Shown here one piece after another: positions 50,317-58,544 of a stretch of 64,000 nucleotides of DNA (position 1 is the stretch's first letter; each line of letters starts with the position of its first letter). Where the stretch lies: assembly GCF_040678635.1 (NCBI RefSeq), contig NZ_JBFATZ010000001.1:310001-374000 (forward strand), read 5' to 3'. The notes under the pieces are model-generated. The model ran no database searches. It was not told the origin of the DNA and saw only the letters and a list, made by a program, of their open reading frames with translations. The translations under genes and the position numbers were made by a program. This DNA comes from Thermopolyspora sp040678635 (GTDB taxonomy: Bacteria; Actinomycetota; Actinomycetes; Streptosporangiales; Streptosporangiaceae).

Positions 50317-52446
50317 TCAGAGGCGGGCGTGGCGGCCGGTGGGGTGCGGCGGGAGGTCGTCGATGGCGAAGGCGATCGCCTCGTCGAGGTTCATGCGGGC
50401 GCCGTCGTCGAAGGCCCTCTGGTACGCGTCCTCGCCCAGGGACTTCTGGCACTCCTTGACGCAGCGGTCGTGGTCGTTGGAGAGGATGGGCGCGCCGAGC
50501 TGGGGGAGGCCGCCGAAGCGGCGCCAGTTCGCCTCGCTCGCGCCGAGGAGGATGGCGGCGCGCTCGGCGCGGGACTCGTCCATCGCGAGGGCGGCGAGCG
50601 TGTTCATGGCGATCAGGACGCCGAGGACGTCGTGCAGCAGGCGCTTGATGCGCAGCGAGTCCTTGGCGTTGGCCACGGCCTCCTCGATGCGGCCCGCGGC
50701 CCGCTGGGTGAGCGCGGTGGCCCAGGCCGCGTACGAGCGCAGCCACAGCTCGCCGCGCTCCAGGCACAGCCGCCGGCAGTCGTTCAGCAGTTCCTCGGAG
50801 TCGGCGTGGCGGCCCTGGTAGTTGAGCACCATGGACTGCTCGACGATCGCGGGCAGCAGGCCGGGGTTGAGCTCCCTGGGGCCCTGGTGCAGCTCGATCG
50901 CCACGCCGAGGTAGGCCTGCGCCTTGGTCAGGTCGCCCTGGAGCAGCGCCGCCGTGCCGAGCATCTTGGTGGCCAGGATGACCGCGCTGTGGTCGCCGAC
51001 GAGCAGCGCCTCGGTCTTGCAGCGCTCGGCCGCCTCGATCGCGCCGGGCACGTCCCCCTGGGCGCTGAGCACGTAGGAGAGCACCCACAGGGCCTTGCAC
51101 TTCTCCGGGCTCGGCTGCTTGGCGGCGGCGATGGCGCGGTCGAGCAGCACCCGTCCCTCGCGGGCGAAGCCGCAGGCCGCCCACATGAACCACAGCGACG
51201 AGATCATGCGCAGTCCGTCGCGTACGGCCTCGGGGTCCGGCCCGGCGAGGCAGTAGTCGAGCGCGGCGCGGATGTTGTCGCGCTCTTGGCGCAGCCGCAG
51301 GAACCACTCCACCTGTGCCGAGCCGGACCAGGCCCGCTCGGCCTCCTCGGCCAGCCGTAGGTAGTAGCCGCGCAGCCGTTTGCGGGTCGCCTCGGCCTCG
51401 CCGAGCTCGGTCAGCCACTCCAGGCCGTACTCGCGCAGGGTGTCGATCAGCCGGTACCGGACGCCCGCCGTCTCGGTGACGCTGAGCAGGATGGACTTCT
51501 CCACCAGCCCGGCGACCAGCTCCATCACCCGGTCCCCGGGGAGCCCCTCGCCCGCGCAGACGTTGCGGACGGCGTCGAGGTCGAAGTCGCCCGCGAACAG
51601 CGATAGCCGGGCCCAGAGCAGGCGCTCGCCCGGCTCGCACAGCTCGTGGCTCCAGCCGATCGCCGCGCGCAGCGTGCGGTGCCGGGGCAACGCCGTACGG
51701 CTCGCGCCCGTGAGCAGGCTGAACCGGTCGGTGAGCAGCGCGAGCATCTGCCGCGGCGACAGCGTGCGCAGCCGCACGGCGGCCAGCTCGATGGCGAGCG
51801 GGATGCCGTCGAGGCGGCGGCACAGCTCGGAGACGACCTCGATGTTGTCGTCGTCGATCACGAAGTCGGGCGCGGCGGCCGACGCCCGTTCGGCGAACAG
51901 CCGTACCGACTCGTTGTCGTAGGGGCTCTCGGCGGGGTCGTCGCCGGGCAGCGCCAGCGGCGGCACGGGCACGGTGTGCTCGCCCGGCACGCCCAGCGAC
52001 TGCCGGCTGGTCACCAGCATGCGCAGCCTGCCGCACCGGCGCAGCAGCGACTCGGTGAGCTCCGCGCACCCTTCGATGAGGTGCTCGCAGGCGTCGAGCA
52101 CGAGCAGCGCGCGGCGTTCGAGGGCCCAGTCGGCGAGCATCTCGGTCTCGGGGCGGGAGGGGTCGGCCAGGCCGAGGGCCGCGGCCACCGCCTGCGGGAC
52201 CATCGTCGGATCGCGCAGCCGGGCCAGGTCGACGAACCACACCCCGTCGGGGTACAGGTGCCGTACGGTGTGGGCGACGCGCAACGTCGTCCTCGACTTG
52301 CCCACGCCGCCGATGCCGGTCACCGTCACCAGACGATGCTCGGCGAGTCGGCGCTTGATCGTCGCCAGGAGCCGCGCCCGGCCCACGAAGCCGGTCAGCT
52401 CCATGGGCAGGTTGCCGTCCTGCCGCCATCCTGTCGGCGTTCCCAT
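50317..52446 (-). CDS. STAND-class ATPase with TPR-like C-terminus, lacking a DNA-binding domain
   Basis: The 709-aa protein starts 'LTGFVGRARLLATIKRRLAEHRLVTVTGIGGVGKSRTT' (Walker A about 45-52), with Walker B 'RALLVLDACEHL', 'RLDGIPLAIELAAVRLRTLSP' and 'YRLIDTLREYG', followed by helical repeats. The N-terminal half resembles LuxR-type large ATPases of actinomycetes, but neither an N-terminal SARP domain nor a C-terminal LuxR helix-turn-helix is present. It ends 47 bp from the convergent terpene synthase. A signalling role is likely; regulation of the synthase is speculation. Confidence 0.88.
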   Translation of the reverse strand: MGTPTGWRQDGNLPMELTGFVGRARLLATIKRRLAEHRLVTVTGIGGVGKSRTTLRVAHTVRHLYPDGVWFVDLARLRDPTMVPQAVAAALGLADPSRPETEMLADWALERRALLVLDACEHLIEGCAELTESLLRRCGRLRMLVTSRQSLGVPGEHTVPVPPLALPGDDPAESPYDNESVRLFAERASAAAPDFVIDDDNIEVVSELCRRLDGIPLAIELAAVRLRTLSPRQMLALLTDRFSLLTGASRTALPRHRTLRAAIGWSHELCEPGERLLWARLSLFAGDFDLDAVRNVCAGEGLPGDRVMELVAGLVEKSILLSVTETAGVRYRLIDTLREYGLEWLTELGEAEATRKRLRGYYLRLAEEAERAWSGSAQVEWFLRLRQERDNIRAALDYCLAGPDPEAVRDGLRMISSLWFMWAACGFAREGRVLLDRAIAAAKQPSPEKCKALWVLSYVLSAQGDVPGAIEAAERCKTEALLVGDHSAVILATKMLGTAALLQGDLTKAQAYLGVAIELHQGPRELNPGLLPAIVEQSMVLNYQGRHADSEELLNDCRRLCLERGELWLRSYAAWATALTQRAAGRIEEAVANAKDSLRIKRLLHDVLGVLIAMNTLAALAMDESRAERAAILLGASEANWRRFGGLPQLGAPILSNDHDRCVKECQKSLGEDAYQRAFDDGARMNLDEAIAFAIDDLPPHPTGRHARL

Positions 52447-52639
52447 GACCGCCCCCGGGGGTTGCGTCTGGCGTTTACATGGTCGCTCCCTGCAATCGCA
52501 TCGTACTCGCGTGCGGCCGAAAGCGGTCCTATGCCGGGCAGCCGGGTGGATTCTCTGCTATCTCCCTGATGCCGGTTTCCTAGCCCGAGGAGTGGTTCAT
52601 TCCTGCGAGCCGGGCCCGCCGTTCGGTATTCTGGGGGGC

Positions 52640-52771
52640 GTGACAGTCAACGGGCCGGACGAGCTGCGTCCGGTGGATCTCAGCAGTGATGACGACCTCG
52701 GTTGGGACGACGAGACCGAGGACGACATCGCGCGCCTGCTGGAGGAGCGTCCGCCACACTGGATCGCGTGA
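52640..52771 (+). CDS. tiny acidic protein, 43 aa
   Basis: GTG 52640 follows GGGGGG and gives a 43-aa product dense in Asp/Glu ('SSDDDLGWDDETEDDIARLLEERPPHWIA'). Its stop codon lies in the stem of a clear rho-independent terminator, which supports a genuine transcript. I do not recognise the family; a DNA-mimic or regulator-binding role would fit the charge but is speculative. It is divergent from the STAND ATPase gene across 193 bp with nothing else recognised. Confidence 0.6.
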   Translation: MTVNGPDELRPVDLSSDDDLGWDDETEDDIARLLEERPPHWIA

Positions 52772-52792
52772 AAAGTGCATTTCACGCTTTTT
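52766..52792 (+). terminator. rho-independent terminator overlapping the stop of the acidic protein gene
   Basis: GCGTGAAA pairs with TTTCACGC around a 6-nt loop, followed by TTTTT. The TGA stop (52769-52771) is within the left arm of the stem. Confidence 0.85.
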
Positions 52793-52863
52793 GCATAGTT
52801 ATCGGCATATCACCAGTTAAGCGGCCTCCTTCCTGGCATGCCCGCGTGGTCGTGAAGTCAAAA

Positions 52864-52897
52864 GGGCCGGCACCGTCGATTCGACCGGTGCCGGCCC
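52864..52897. terminator. strong bidirectional hairpin between the acidic protein and ABC-2 permease genes
   Basis: A perfect 12-bp GC-rich stem (GGGCCGGCACCG and its complement) with a 10-nt loop lies 38 bp before the 3' end of the minus-strand permease gene, flanked by AAA on the left. It suits termination of transcripts from both sides. Confidence 0.75.
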
Positions 52898-52934
52898 CTC
52901 GCTTCTCCTGATCGTTTCAGTGATCACACCCCGA

Positions 52935-53897
52935 TCAGGAGATGACGTCCTTACGCCGGAAGCGGCGGAAGGCGAAGGCGATGAGGATCGCCGCGTACGT
53001 CACCGAGACCGAGGCGCCCTTGATCATGCCGCTCCAGTCCATGTCGAGGGCGAGGGCGTCCAGCCAGGCGGTGTTCCAGAAGGTGGGGAGGAACTCGCGC
53101 AGGGAGCCGAGGGCGTCGACGGCCTGAATGATGTTGCTGACGATGACGAGGCCGACCGCGCCGCCGACCGCCCCGAGCGGCGAGTCGGTGCTGACCGAGA
53201 GCAGGAACGCCAGGGCGGCGACGACGAGCTGGCTGACCAGGGCGTAGGCGATCACGATGCCGAAGCGGGGGAGCACGGTGAGGGCCGGGATCGTCTCGCC
53301 CGTGCCCGGGATCGTGATGTCGTTCCAGCCGAACGCGATCGTGCCCGCCAGCAGCGCCATCAGCGGAAGGCAGATCACGCCCGCGGCCGAGAAGCCGAGG
53401 GCCACGATCAGCTTCTGCCGCAGCAGGCGGTCGCGGGGCACCGGCGCGGCGAGCAGGTAGCGCAGCGACGACCAGCTCGCCTCGCTGGCGACGGTGTCGC
53501 CGCAGAACAGGGCCACGGCCACGACCAGCAGGAAGCTCGCCGAGGCCGACAGCGCGAAGGCGGCGAAGTTCAGCCCGCTCGCCGTGGCGAGGTCGGACAG
53601 GCGCAGGCCGCCCTGCCCCCGCCCGGCCGGGCCGAACTCGAAGGCGATCACCAGGATCCACGGCAGCGCGAGCAGCAGGCCGAACATCACCGTCGTGCGC
53701 CGCCGCCGAAGCTGCCGGATGATCTCCACCCGCAGCGGCAGCGTGCGCCCCGCGGCGTAGTCCGCCGTGCCGCCGGCGCCGTCCGCCGAAACTCTGCCCG
53801 CAGGGGCGGGGTCGTTCGCGGGGTCGTTCGTTGGGCCGTTCACAACGCCGTTCATGGAACCGATTCCGATGCCCGCCGAGGGCGTCTGCCCGTTCAT
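52935..53897 (-). CDS. ABC-2-type transporter permease
   Basis: The 320-aa protein has a roughly 60-residue low-complexity cytoplasmic N-terminus rich in Asn, Pro and Ala ('GPTNDPANDPAP'), then six predicted membrane helices and the ABC-2 pattern 'VEIIRQLRRRRTTVMFGLLLALPW', 'GDTVASEASWSSLRYLLAAPVPRDRLLRQK'. It forms an exporter with the fused ATPase encoded upstream (4-nt overlap). The substrate is unknown. Confidence 0.9.
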   Translation of the reverse strand: MNGQTPSAGIGIGSMNGVVNGPTNDPANDPAPAGRVSADGAGGTADYAAGRTLPLRVEIIRQLRRRRTTVMFGLLLALPWILVIAFEFGPAGRGQGGLRLSDLATASGLNFAAFALSASASFLLVVAVALFCGDTVASEASWSSLRYLLAAPVPRDRLLRQKLIVALGFSAAGVICLPLMALLAGTIAFGWNDITIPGTGETIPALTVLPRFGIVIAYALVSQLVVAALAFLLSVSTDSPLGAVGGAVGLVIVSNIIQAVDALGSLREFLPTFWNTAWLDALALDMDWSGMIKGASVSVTYAAILIAFAFRRFRRKDVIS

Positions 53898-56485
53898 GCC
53901 CTCTCCCCGATCAGGTCCAGGAACACGTCCTCAAGCCGCCCCTTCGTCCCGTTCGAGGCCGCCGCGCCGAGCAGCTCGCCGACCGGTCCGGCCGCCACCA
54001 GACGCCCGCGGTGCATGACGACCACGCGCGCGCAGGTCTGCTCCACCTCGGCGAGCAGGTGGCTGGAGACGATCACGGTACGGCCGGTGGCCGCGTACCG
54101 GATGAGCACGCGGCGCATCTCGGCGATCTGCGGCGGGTCCAGGCCGTTGGTGGGCTCGTCGAGCACGAGCAGGTCCGGCAGGCCGAGCATGGCCTGGGCG
54201 ATGGCGAGGCGCTGCCGCATGCCCTGGGAGTAGGTGCGCACCGCGCGGTCGAGCGCCGCGCCGAGACCGGCGATCTCCAGCGCCTCCTCCAGGTGGGCGT
54301 CGGCGGCCGGGCGGCCGGTGGCCTGCCAGTACAGCTCCAGGTTGGCCCGGCCGGACAAATGCGGCAAAAAGCCCGGCCCCTCCACGAACGACCCCAGCCG
54401 CGACAGCACCGGCGCGCCGGGCGTGACCCGGTGGCCGAAGATCCGGATCTCGCCCGCGTCCGGATGGATCAGGCCCATCAGCATGCGCAGGGTCGTGGTC
54501 TTGCCCGCGCCGTTCGGCCCGAGCAGGCCGAGCACCTGGTTGGGCTCGACGCGGAACGACAGGTCGTTCACCGCGAGCTCGCCGTTGCGGTACCGCTTGG
54601 TCAGGCCGTCGATCACGAGCGGGACCTCGCGCAGCTCCGGTTTCTCGTCGTGGAAGTCGCGGCGGCGGCGACGGCCCGCGAGCACCAGCGCGGTCGCGAT
54701 CACGAGCGCGGCGAGCGGCAGCGCCCACGTCCACACGTCCGGGCCGGTGGGCGGCGTGGTCAGGCCGGGGGCGACCGGCATCGTCACCGCGGGCTCGGCG
54801 AGCCCGACCCGGTGCACCGCCGGGGACGACGGGTTCGCGTACGCCAGGTCGGTGGTGGTGATCACCAGGCGGACGCGGTGGCCGACGTCGAAGCGGTGGT
54901 CGATGGCGGGCAGGGTCACCGTCACGTCGGTCCCGGCCTCGGTCGCGGTCACCTTGATCGGCGCCACCAGGCCGTCGGGCAGCGTGGCCTGCGCGGGCGC
55001 GGTCTCGTCGTACAGCTTGGCGAACAGCGTCACCTCGCCCTCGCCGTACACCTTGATCCTGGCGGTGGGGGTGCCGGTCACGGTGAGCGGCCGGGTGAGC
55101 GGGGCCGAGGAGAACGTGGCGAACTGGCCCGGCATGTCCACCGACACGCTCAGCCCGCCCGCGCCGCCGCCGGACAGGCCGCCGAGGCCCGGCACCGACG
55201 AGATCGAGGCCGGAGAGCCGCCCGGCGGGCTCGCGACCGGCTGCTCCGGGCCGGTGAGCGGGATCGCCTGCGTGCGGGTGCCGCCGAGGCCCGAATAGCG
55301 GCCCGCGGTGGCGTGGACGAGCACGTTGCGGCGGGTGCCCGGGTCGCGCCCGCCGTCGCGGGTGACCGTGAACGCCGCGCCGGCGGGCGCCGCGTCGTCG
55401 TGCTTGAGGTGGCGGTCGAACCAGGACGTGATCTGCTCGTCCAGCCAATCGACCTCGTCATCGCCGCCGTCGTGGCCCCCGGCGTACCAGGTGACCTGGA
55501 CGGGGGCGCCGGTCGCGGCGATCGCGCGGGCGTTGGCGTCGGCCTGGCTCAGCGGGAACAGCGAGTCGTGCTGCCCCTGGATGAGCAGCGTGGGCACCCG
55601 GATGCGGCCCGGCACCGAGATCGGGCTGGAGCGCCGCAGCGTCTCCACCGCCGTCGCGGTCGCCTTTCCCGTCGTCGCGACCTGCTGGTACATGTCACAG
55701 ATCGCCGGGAGGAATCGCCCGCAGCGCACCTCCTGCTCGGTCGGCGGGCGTGCGGGGGCCCGCGTCCCCGACGGCTCGGGGCGGCCCGCGCCCGCCCCGG
55801 GGGCCGCGCCCGCGGCGGTGCCGCCGCCGAGGCCGCCGAGCGTCGGGGTGCCGCCGCCCCGGTTGAAGAACAGGCCGGCCCACATGCGCTTGAACACGCC
55901 GGTCTCGGGGCCCTGCCCGGTGGCGTTGGGGAACAGCGCGTCGGCCAGGTCGTGCCAGGTGATCTGCGGGACGAGCGCGTCCACCCGGTTGTCGTACGCC
56001 GCGGTCATCAGCGCGATCGCGCCGCCGTACGAGCCGCCCGCCATGCCCATGCGCGGGTCGCCCGACGCGTCGAGCAGGACCTCGGGCCGCTTGGCCGCCC
56101 AGTCGATGAGCTGCCGGACGTCCTTGACCTCGTAGTCCGGCGAGTTCAGCGCGATCTCGCCGGTGGAGCGGCCGAAGCCGCGCGCCGACCAGGTCAGCAC
56201 CGCGTACCCCTGCCGGGCCAGGTACACCGCCTGTTCGCGCACGCTCTGCTTGCTGCCGCCGAAGCCGTGGCCGAGCAGGATCAGCGGTGCGCGCCCGCCG
56301 CCGGCCGGTGGGAAGAACGTCGTGTCGAGCGCGACCCGCTGATCGTCGGCGGGTCCGTCGACGACGGTAATGGTGTGATCCTCGCCCCGCACCACCGGGT
56401 CGGAGGGCCACAGCGCCCATCCGATCCCGGCGAGGAGCACCAACGCGACCAGCACGATCACCGGCCGTCTGCCCAGCAGCCTCAT
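53894..56485 (-). CDS. S15/CocE-type alpha/beta hydrolase fused to an ABC transporter ATPase
   Basis: The 863-aa protein has an N-terminal membrane anchor (about 8-26). An extracytoplasmic alpha/beta hydrolase follows with oxyanion/elbow motifs 'LLGHGFGGSKQ' and 'GGSYGGA' (nucleophile Ser152), 'QGQHDSLFPLSQADA' (acid Asp) and 'GGHDGGDDE' (His), then an X-Pro-peptidase-like beta domain (about 400-560). A second membrane helix (about 585-605) leads to a cytoplasmic ABC domain: Walker A 'GPNGAGKT' (about 655-662), signature 'YSQGMRQRLAIAQA', Walker B 'LLVLDEPTNGLDP'. One chain thus joins a surface hydrolase to the exporter motor of the adjacent permease. Confidence 0.9.
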   Translation of the reverse strand: MRLLGRRPVIVLVALVLLAGIGWALWPSDPVVRGEDHTITVVDGPADDQRVALDTTFFPPAGGGRAPLILLGHGFGGSKQSVREQAVYLARQGYAVLTWSARGFGRSTGEIALNSPDYEVKDVRQLIDWAAKRPEVLLDASGDPRMGMAGGSYGGAIALMTAAYDNRVDALVPQITWHDLADALFPNATGQGPETGVFKRMWAGLFFNRGGGTPTLGGLGGGTAAGAAPGAGAGRPEPSGTRAPARPPTEQEVRCGRFLPAICDMYQQVATTGKATATAVETLRRSSPISVPGRIRVPTLLIQGQHDSLFPLSQADANARAIAATGAPVQVTWYAGGHDGGDDEVDWLDEQITSWFDRHLKHDDAAPAGAAFTVTRDGGRDPGTRRNVLVHATAGRYSGLGGTRTQAIPLTGPEQPVASPPGGSPASISSVPGLGGLSGGGAGGLSVSVDMPGQFATFSSAPLTRPLTVTGTPTARIKVYGEGEVTLFAKLYDETAPAQATLPDGLVAPIKVTATEAGTDVTVTLPAIDHRFDVGHRVRLVITTTDLAYANPSSPAVHRVGLAEPAVTMPVAPGLTTPPTGPDVWTWALPLAALVIATALVLAGRRRRRDFHDEKPELREVPLVIDGLTKRYRNGELAVNDLSFRVEPNQVLGLLGPNGAGKTTTLRMLMGLIHPDAGEIRIFGHRVTPGAPVLSRLGSFVEGPGFLPHLSGRANLELYWQATGRPAADAHLEEALEIAGLGAALDRAVRTYSQGMRQRLAIAQAMLGLPDLLVLDEPTNGLDPPQIAEMRRVLIRYAATGRTVIVSSHLLAEVEQTCARVVVMHRGRLVAAGPVGELLGAAASNGTKGRLEDVFLDLIGERA

Positions 56486-56577
56486 GCGCCGAGCCTACTG
56501 CCGGCTGCTGAGAGATCCCTGAGACGCCGTCTCAGGGACCTCACCTTCCGGAATCCGGGGGCGGTTTGCGACCGGAG

Positions 56578-58392
56578 TCACGGCATCGGCGTCAGCTCCA
56601 GGAACGACATCGCGGGCATCGGCAGGTCGAAGGCGATCTCCTCGCCGGACTCGACGATCCTCGGCGGCTCCGCCTCGTCGAGACGGTCGGCCGCGCGCAG
56701 GTGCTCCCACTGCTCGTCGGTGGGCCACTCCGCGCCGCCGCCCAGCAGGCCCCAGACGGCCGCGATGTTGGAGTGGTCCTGGTCCACGCGCAGGTGGCGC
56801 AGGAGGTGGGGGCCGTCGGCCAGGCCGGTGAGCCGTACCGTGACGTGGCGGTCGAGGAGGGGCTCGCCGGAGGCCTTGGACTGGTCGAGGGTGCCGTTCC
56901 AGACCGCCACCGTGACCCGGCCGTCGTCGTCGCGGGCCGCCCACGCCTCCACCAGGCCGCCCGCGCCGTCGCCGGAGACGTCGCAGGCGAGTTCGTGCTC
57001 GCCGAGCCGCTCCAGCAGGGCGAGCACGTGGAAGCGGGGTTTGCGCAGGTTGCCGACGGTGAGCAGGCCGAAGCCGCCGTGCAGCAGCGCGCGGGGGCGG
57101 CCCAGTTCCTCGAAGTGGTCGGAGGCCACCCAGTACGACAGGGCCTCGACGCGTCCGGCGGCCGAGCGCATGCCGCGGGCGAGGAAGACCGCGGCGAAGA
57201 CGGCGTCGCTCACCTCGTTGAAGTGCACGGGGGTGACGCCCCACTCGGTCCACCAGATCGGCGTGCCCGCGCGCCCGTGCCGGGCCAGCAGCGGGCGCAG
57301 GTCGAGCGGCGGGCTGCCGTAGGTGTGGGTGGAGACGAAGTCGACCGCCGGGGGATCGGCGGCGAGCAACTCCTGTACCCAGCCCGCGGCGGCCGACGAG
57401 GGGCCGCCGACCCGCAGGCCGGGATCCACCTGCTTGATCGCGCGGGCCGAGACGTCGTAGAGGCGCAGGTACTCCTGCGGGGTGCCGCTCCAGAACACCT
57501 CCAGGTTCGGCTCGTTCCACACCTCGAACGACCAGTGGTCGCGCACCTCGGCCAGGCCGTACCGGTCCACCAGGTGGGCGGCGAGCGAGCCGACCAGGTC
57601 GCCCCAGCGGTCCCAGTCCTTCGGCGGGGAGATGATCGCGTTGTACGCGAACACCGTCTTGGCCGGGTCGGCGGCCAGGTCGTGCGGCATGAACGACAGC
57701 TCCACCACCGGCCGCAGGCCGAGGTCGAGCACCTTGTCGTAGACGCGGTCGATGCCGCTGAAGTCGTACGGCCTGCCCTCGCGGTAGACGCCGAGGTCGT
57801 CGCAGAGGATCGCGTGCGCCCGCACCGTCCGCACCCCGAGCTCGTCGCGGACGATGCGCAGCGCCTCGGTGAGCTCCTCGCCGATCCGCCGGCCGCCGGT
57901 GAGGTCGGCCGACAGCAGGTGGCTCAGATGCTCCGAGCCGATCATCGGCCGCCACGGGCGGGGCAGCGGACGAGTGATCCGGGCCGCGTCCACCTCCACG
58001 CGCACGGCCGCCGGGCCGTCCGGCGCGGCGGCGGCCTGGACCGGCTCGGACAGCTCGCCCACGGTCTCCACGTCGGCGACGGCCGCCACCGCGTACCAGG
58101 CGGTCTCGCCCGGCGTCCCGGTGGTGTCGGCGTACGGCGGGTGCGGCACGCTGAGCACGTCCCGCCCCAGGTGATCGACCGGCTCGTACGGCTTGCCCGG
58201 CCCCGACGACCGGTGCACCAGGTAGCCGACGGCCCCGTCCACGGGCTCCCAGTCGAGCGTCACCTGGCCGCGTCCCGGCCGGGCGCGCAGGCCGCCCGGG
58301 GCCGGGAGCCGGGGAAGCCGCTCGGCGGCGACGGTGCCGGACCGCCTGCCGATTCGCTGTTCGAAGTCCGTTCTCGCGTCCCCCGAGTTCAC
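56578..58392 (-). CDS. glycoside hydrolase family 39 enzyme (beta-xylosidase-like)
   Basis: The 604-aa protein has a short FN3-like N-terminal domain (about 30-125) and a GH39-like TIM barrel with acid/base Glu294 in 'FEVWNEPN' and nucleophile Glu383 in 'WWTEWG'. A C-terminal beta domain follows. No signal peptide is present, so it probably acts on imported oligosaccharides in the cytoplasm, consistent with the sugar importer downstream in the cluster. GTG is the start, preceded by GAGGAGAAAGG. The sugar specificity (xylosides, iduronides or others) is not determined by these motifs. Confidence 0.88.
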   Translation of the reverse strand: MNSGDARTDFEQRIGRRSGTVAAERLPRLPAPGGLRARPGRGQVTLDWEPVDGAVGYLVHRSSGPGKPYEPVDHLGRDVLSVPHPPYADTTGTPGETAWYAVAAVADVETVGELSEPVQAAAAPDGPAAVRVEVDAARITRPLPRPWRPMIGSEHLSHLLSADLTGGRRIGEELTEALRIVRDELGVRTVRAHAILCDDLGVYREGRPYDFSGIDRVYDKVLDLGLRPVVELSFMPHDLAADPAKTVFAYNAIISPPKDWDRWGDLVGSLAAHLVDRYGLAEVRDHWSFEVWNEPNLEVFWSGTPQEYLRLYDVSARAIKQVDPGLRVGGPSSAAAGWVQELLAADPPAVDFVSTHTYGSPPLDLRPLLARHGRAGTPIWWTEWGVTPVHFNEVSDAVFAAVFLARGMRSAAGRVEALSYWVASDHFEELGRPRALLHGGFGLLTVGNLRKPRFHVLALLERLGEHELACDVSGDGAGGLVEAWAARDDDGRVTVAVWNGTLDQSKASGEPLLDRHVTVRLTGLADGPHLLRHLRVDQDHSNIAAVWGLLGGGAEWPTDEQWEHLRAADRLDEAEPPRIVESGEEIAFDLPMPAMSFLELTPMP

Positions 58393-58544
58393 AGTGCCGC
58401 CTTTCTCCTCGATCGATTGGAGTCGGTCTTCGCCGCGACGCCCGAGCCGGCGGGCGGCGTGATGATCGGGACGGCGTCCGGGCCCCCGTGTGCGCGGAGG
58501 GCCGGGCGCGGGCCCGGTGGCAGGGCGGACCGCACGCCGCCCCC

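Noticed and set aside
49094..52429. 1111-codon minus-strand frame crossing the STAND ATPase and terpene synthase genes
   Set aside because: It lacks recognisable domains, is extremely Arg/Ala/Pro-rich and overlaps two well-supported genes in other frames.
53831..57322. 1163-codon plus-strand frame opposite the ABC fusion and GH39 genes
   Set aside because: Composition is typical of an antisense shadow; the minus-strand genes have complete catalytic and ATPase motifs.
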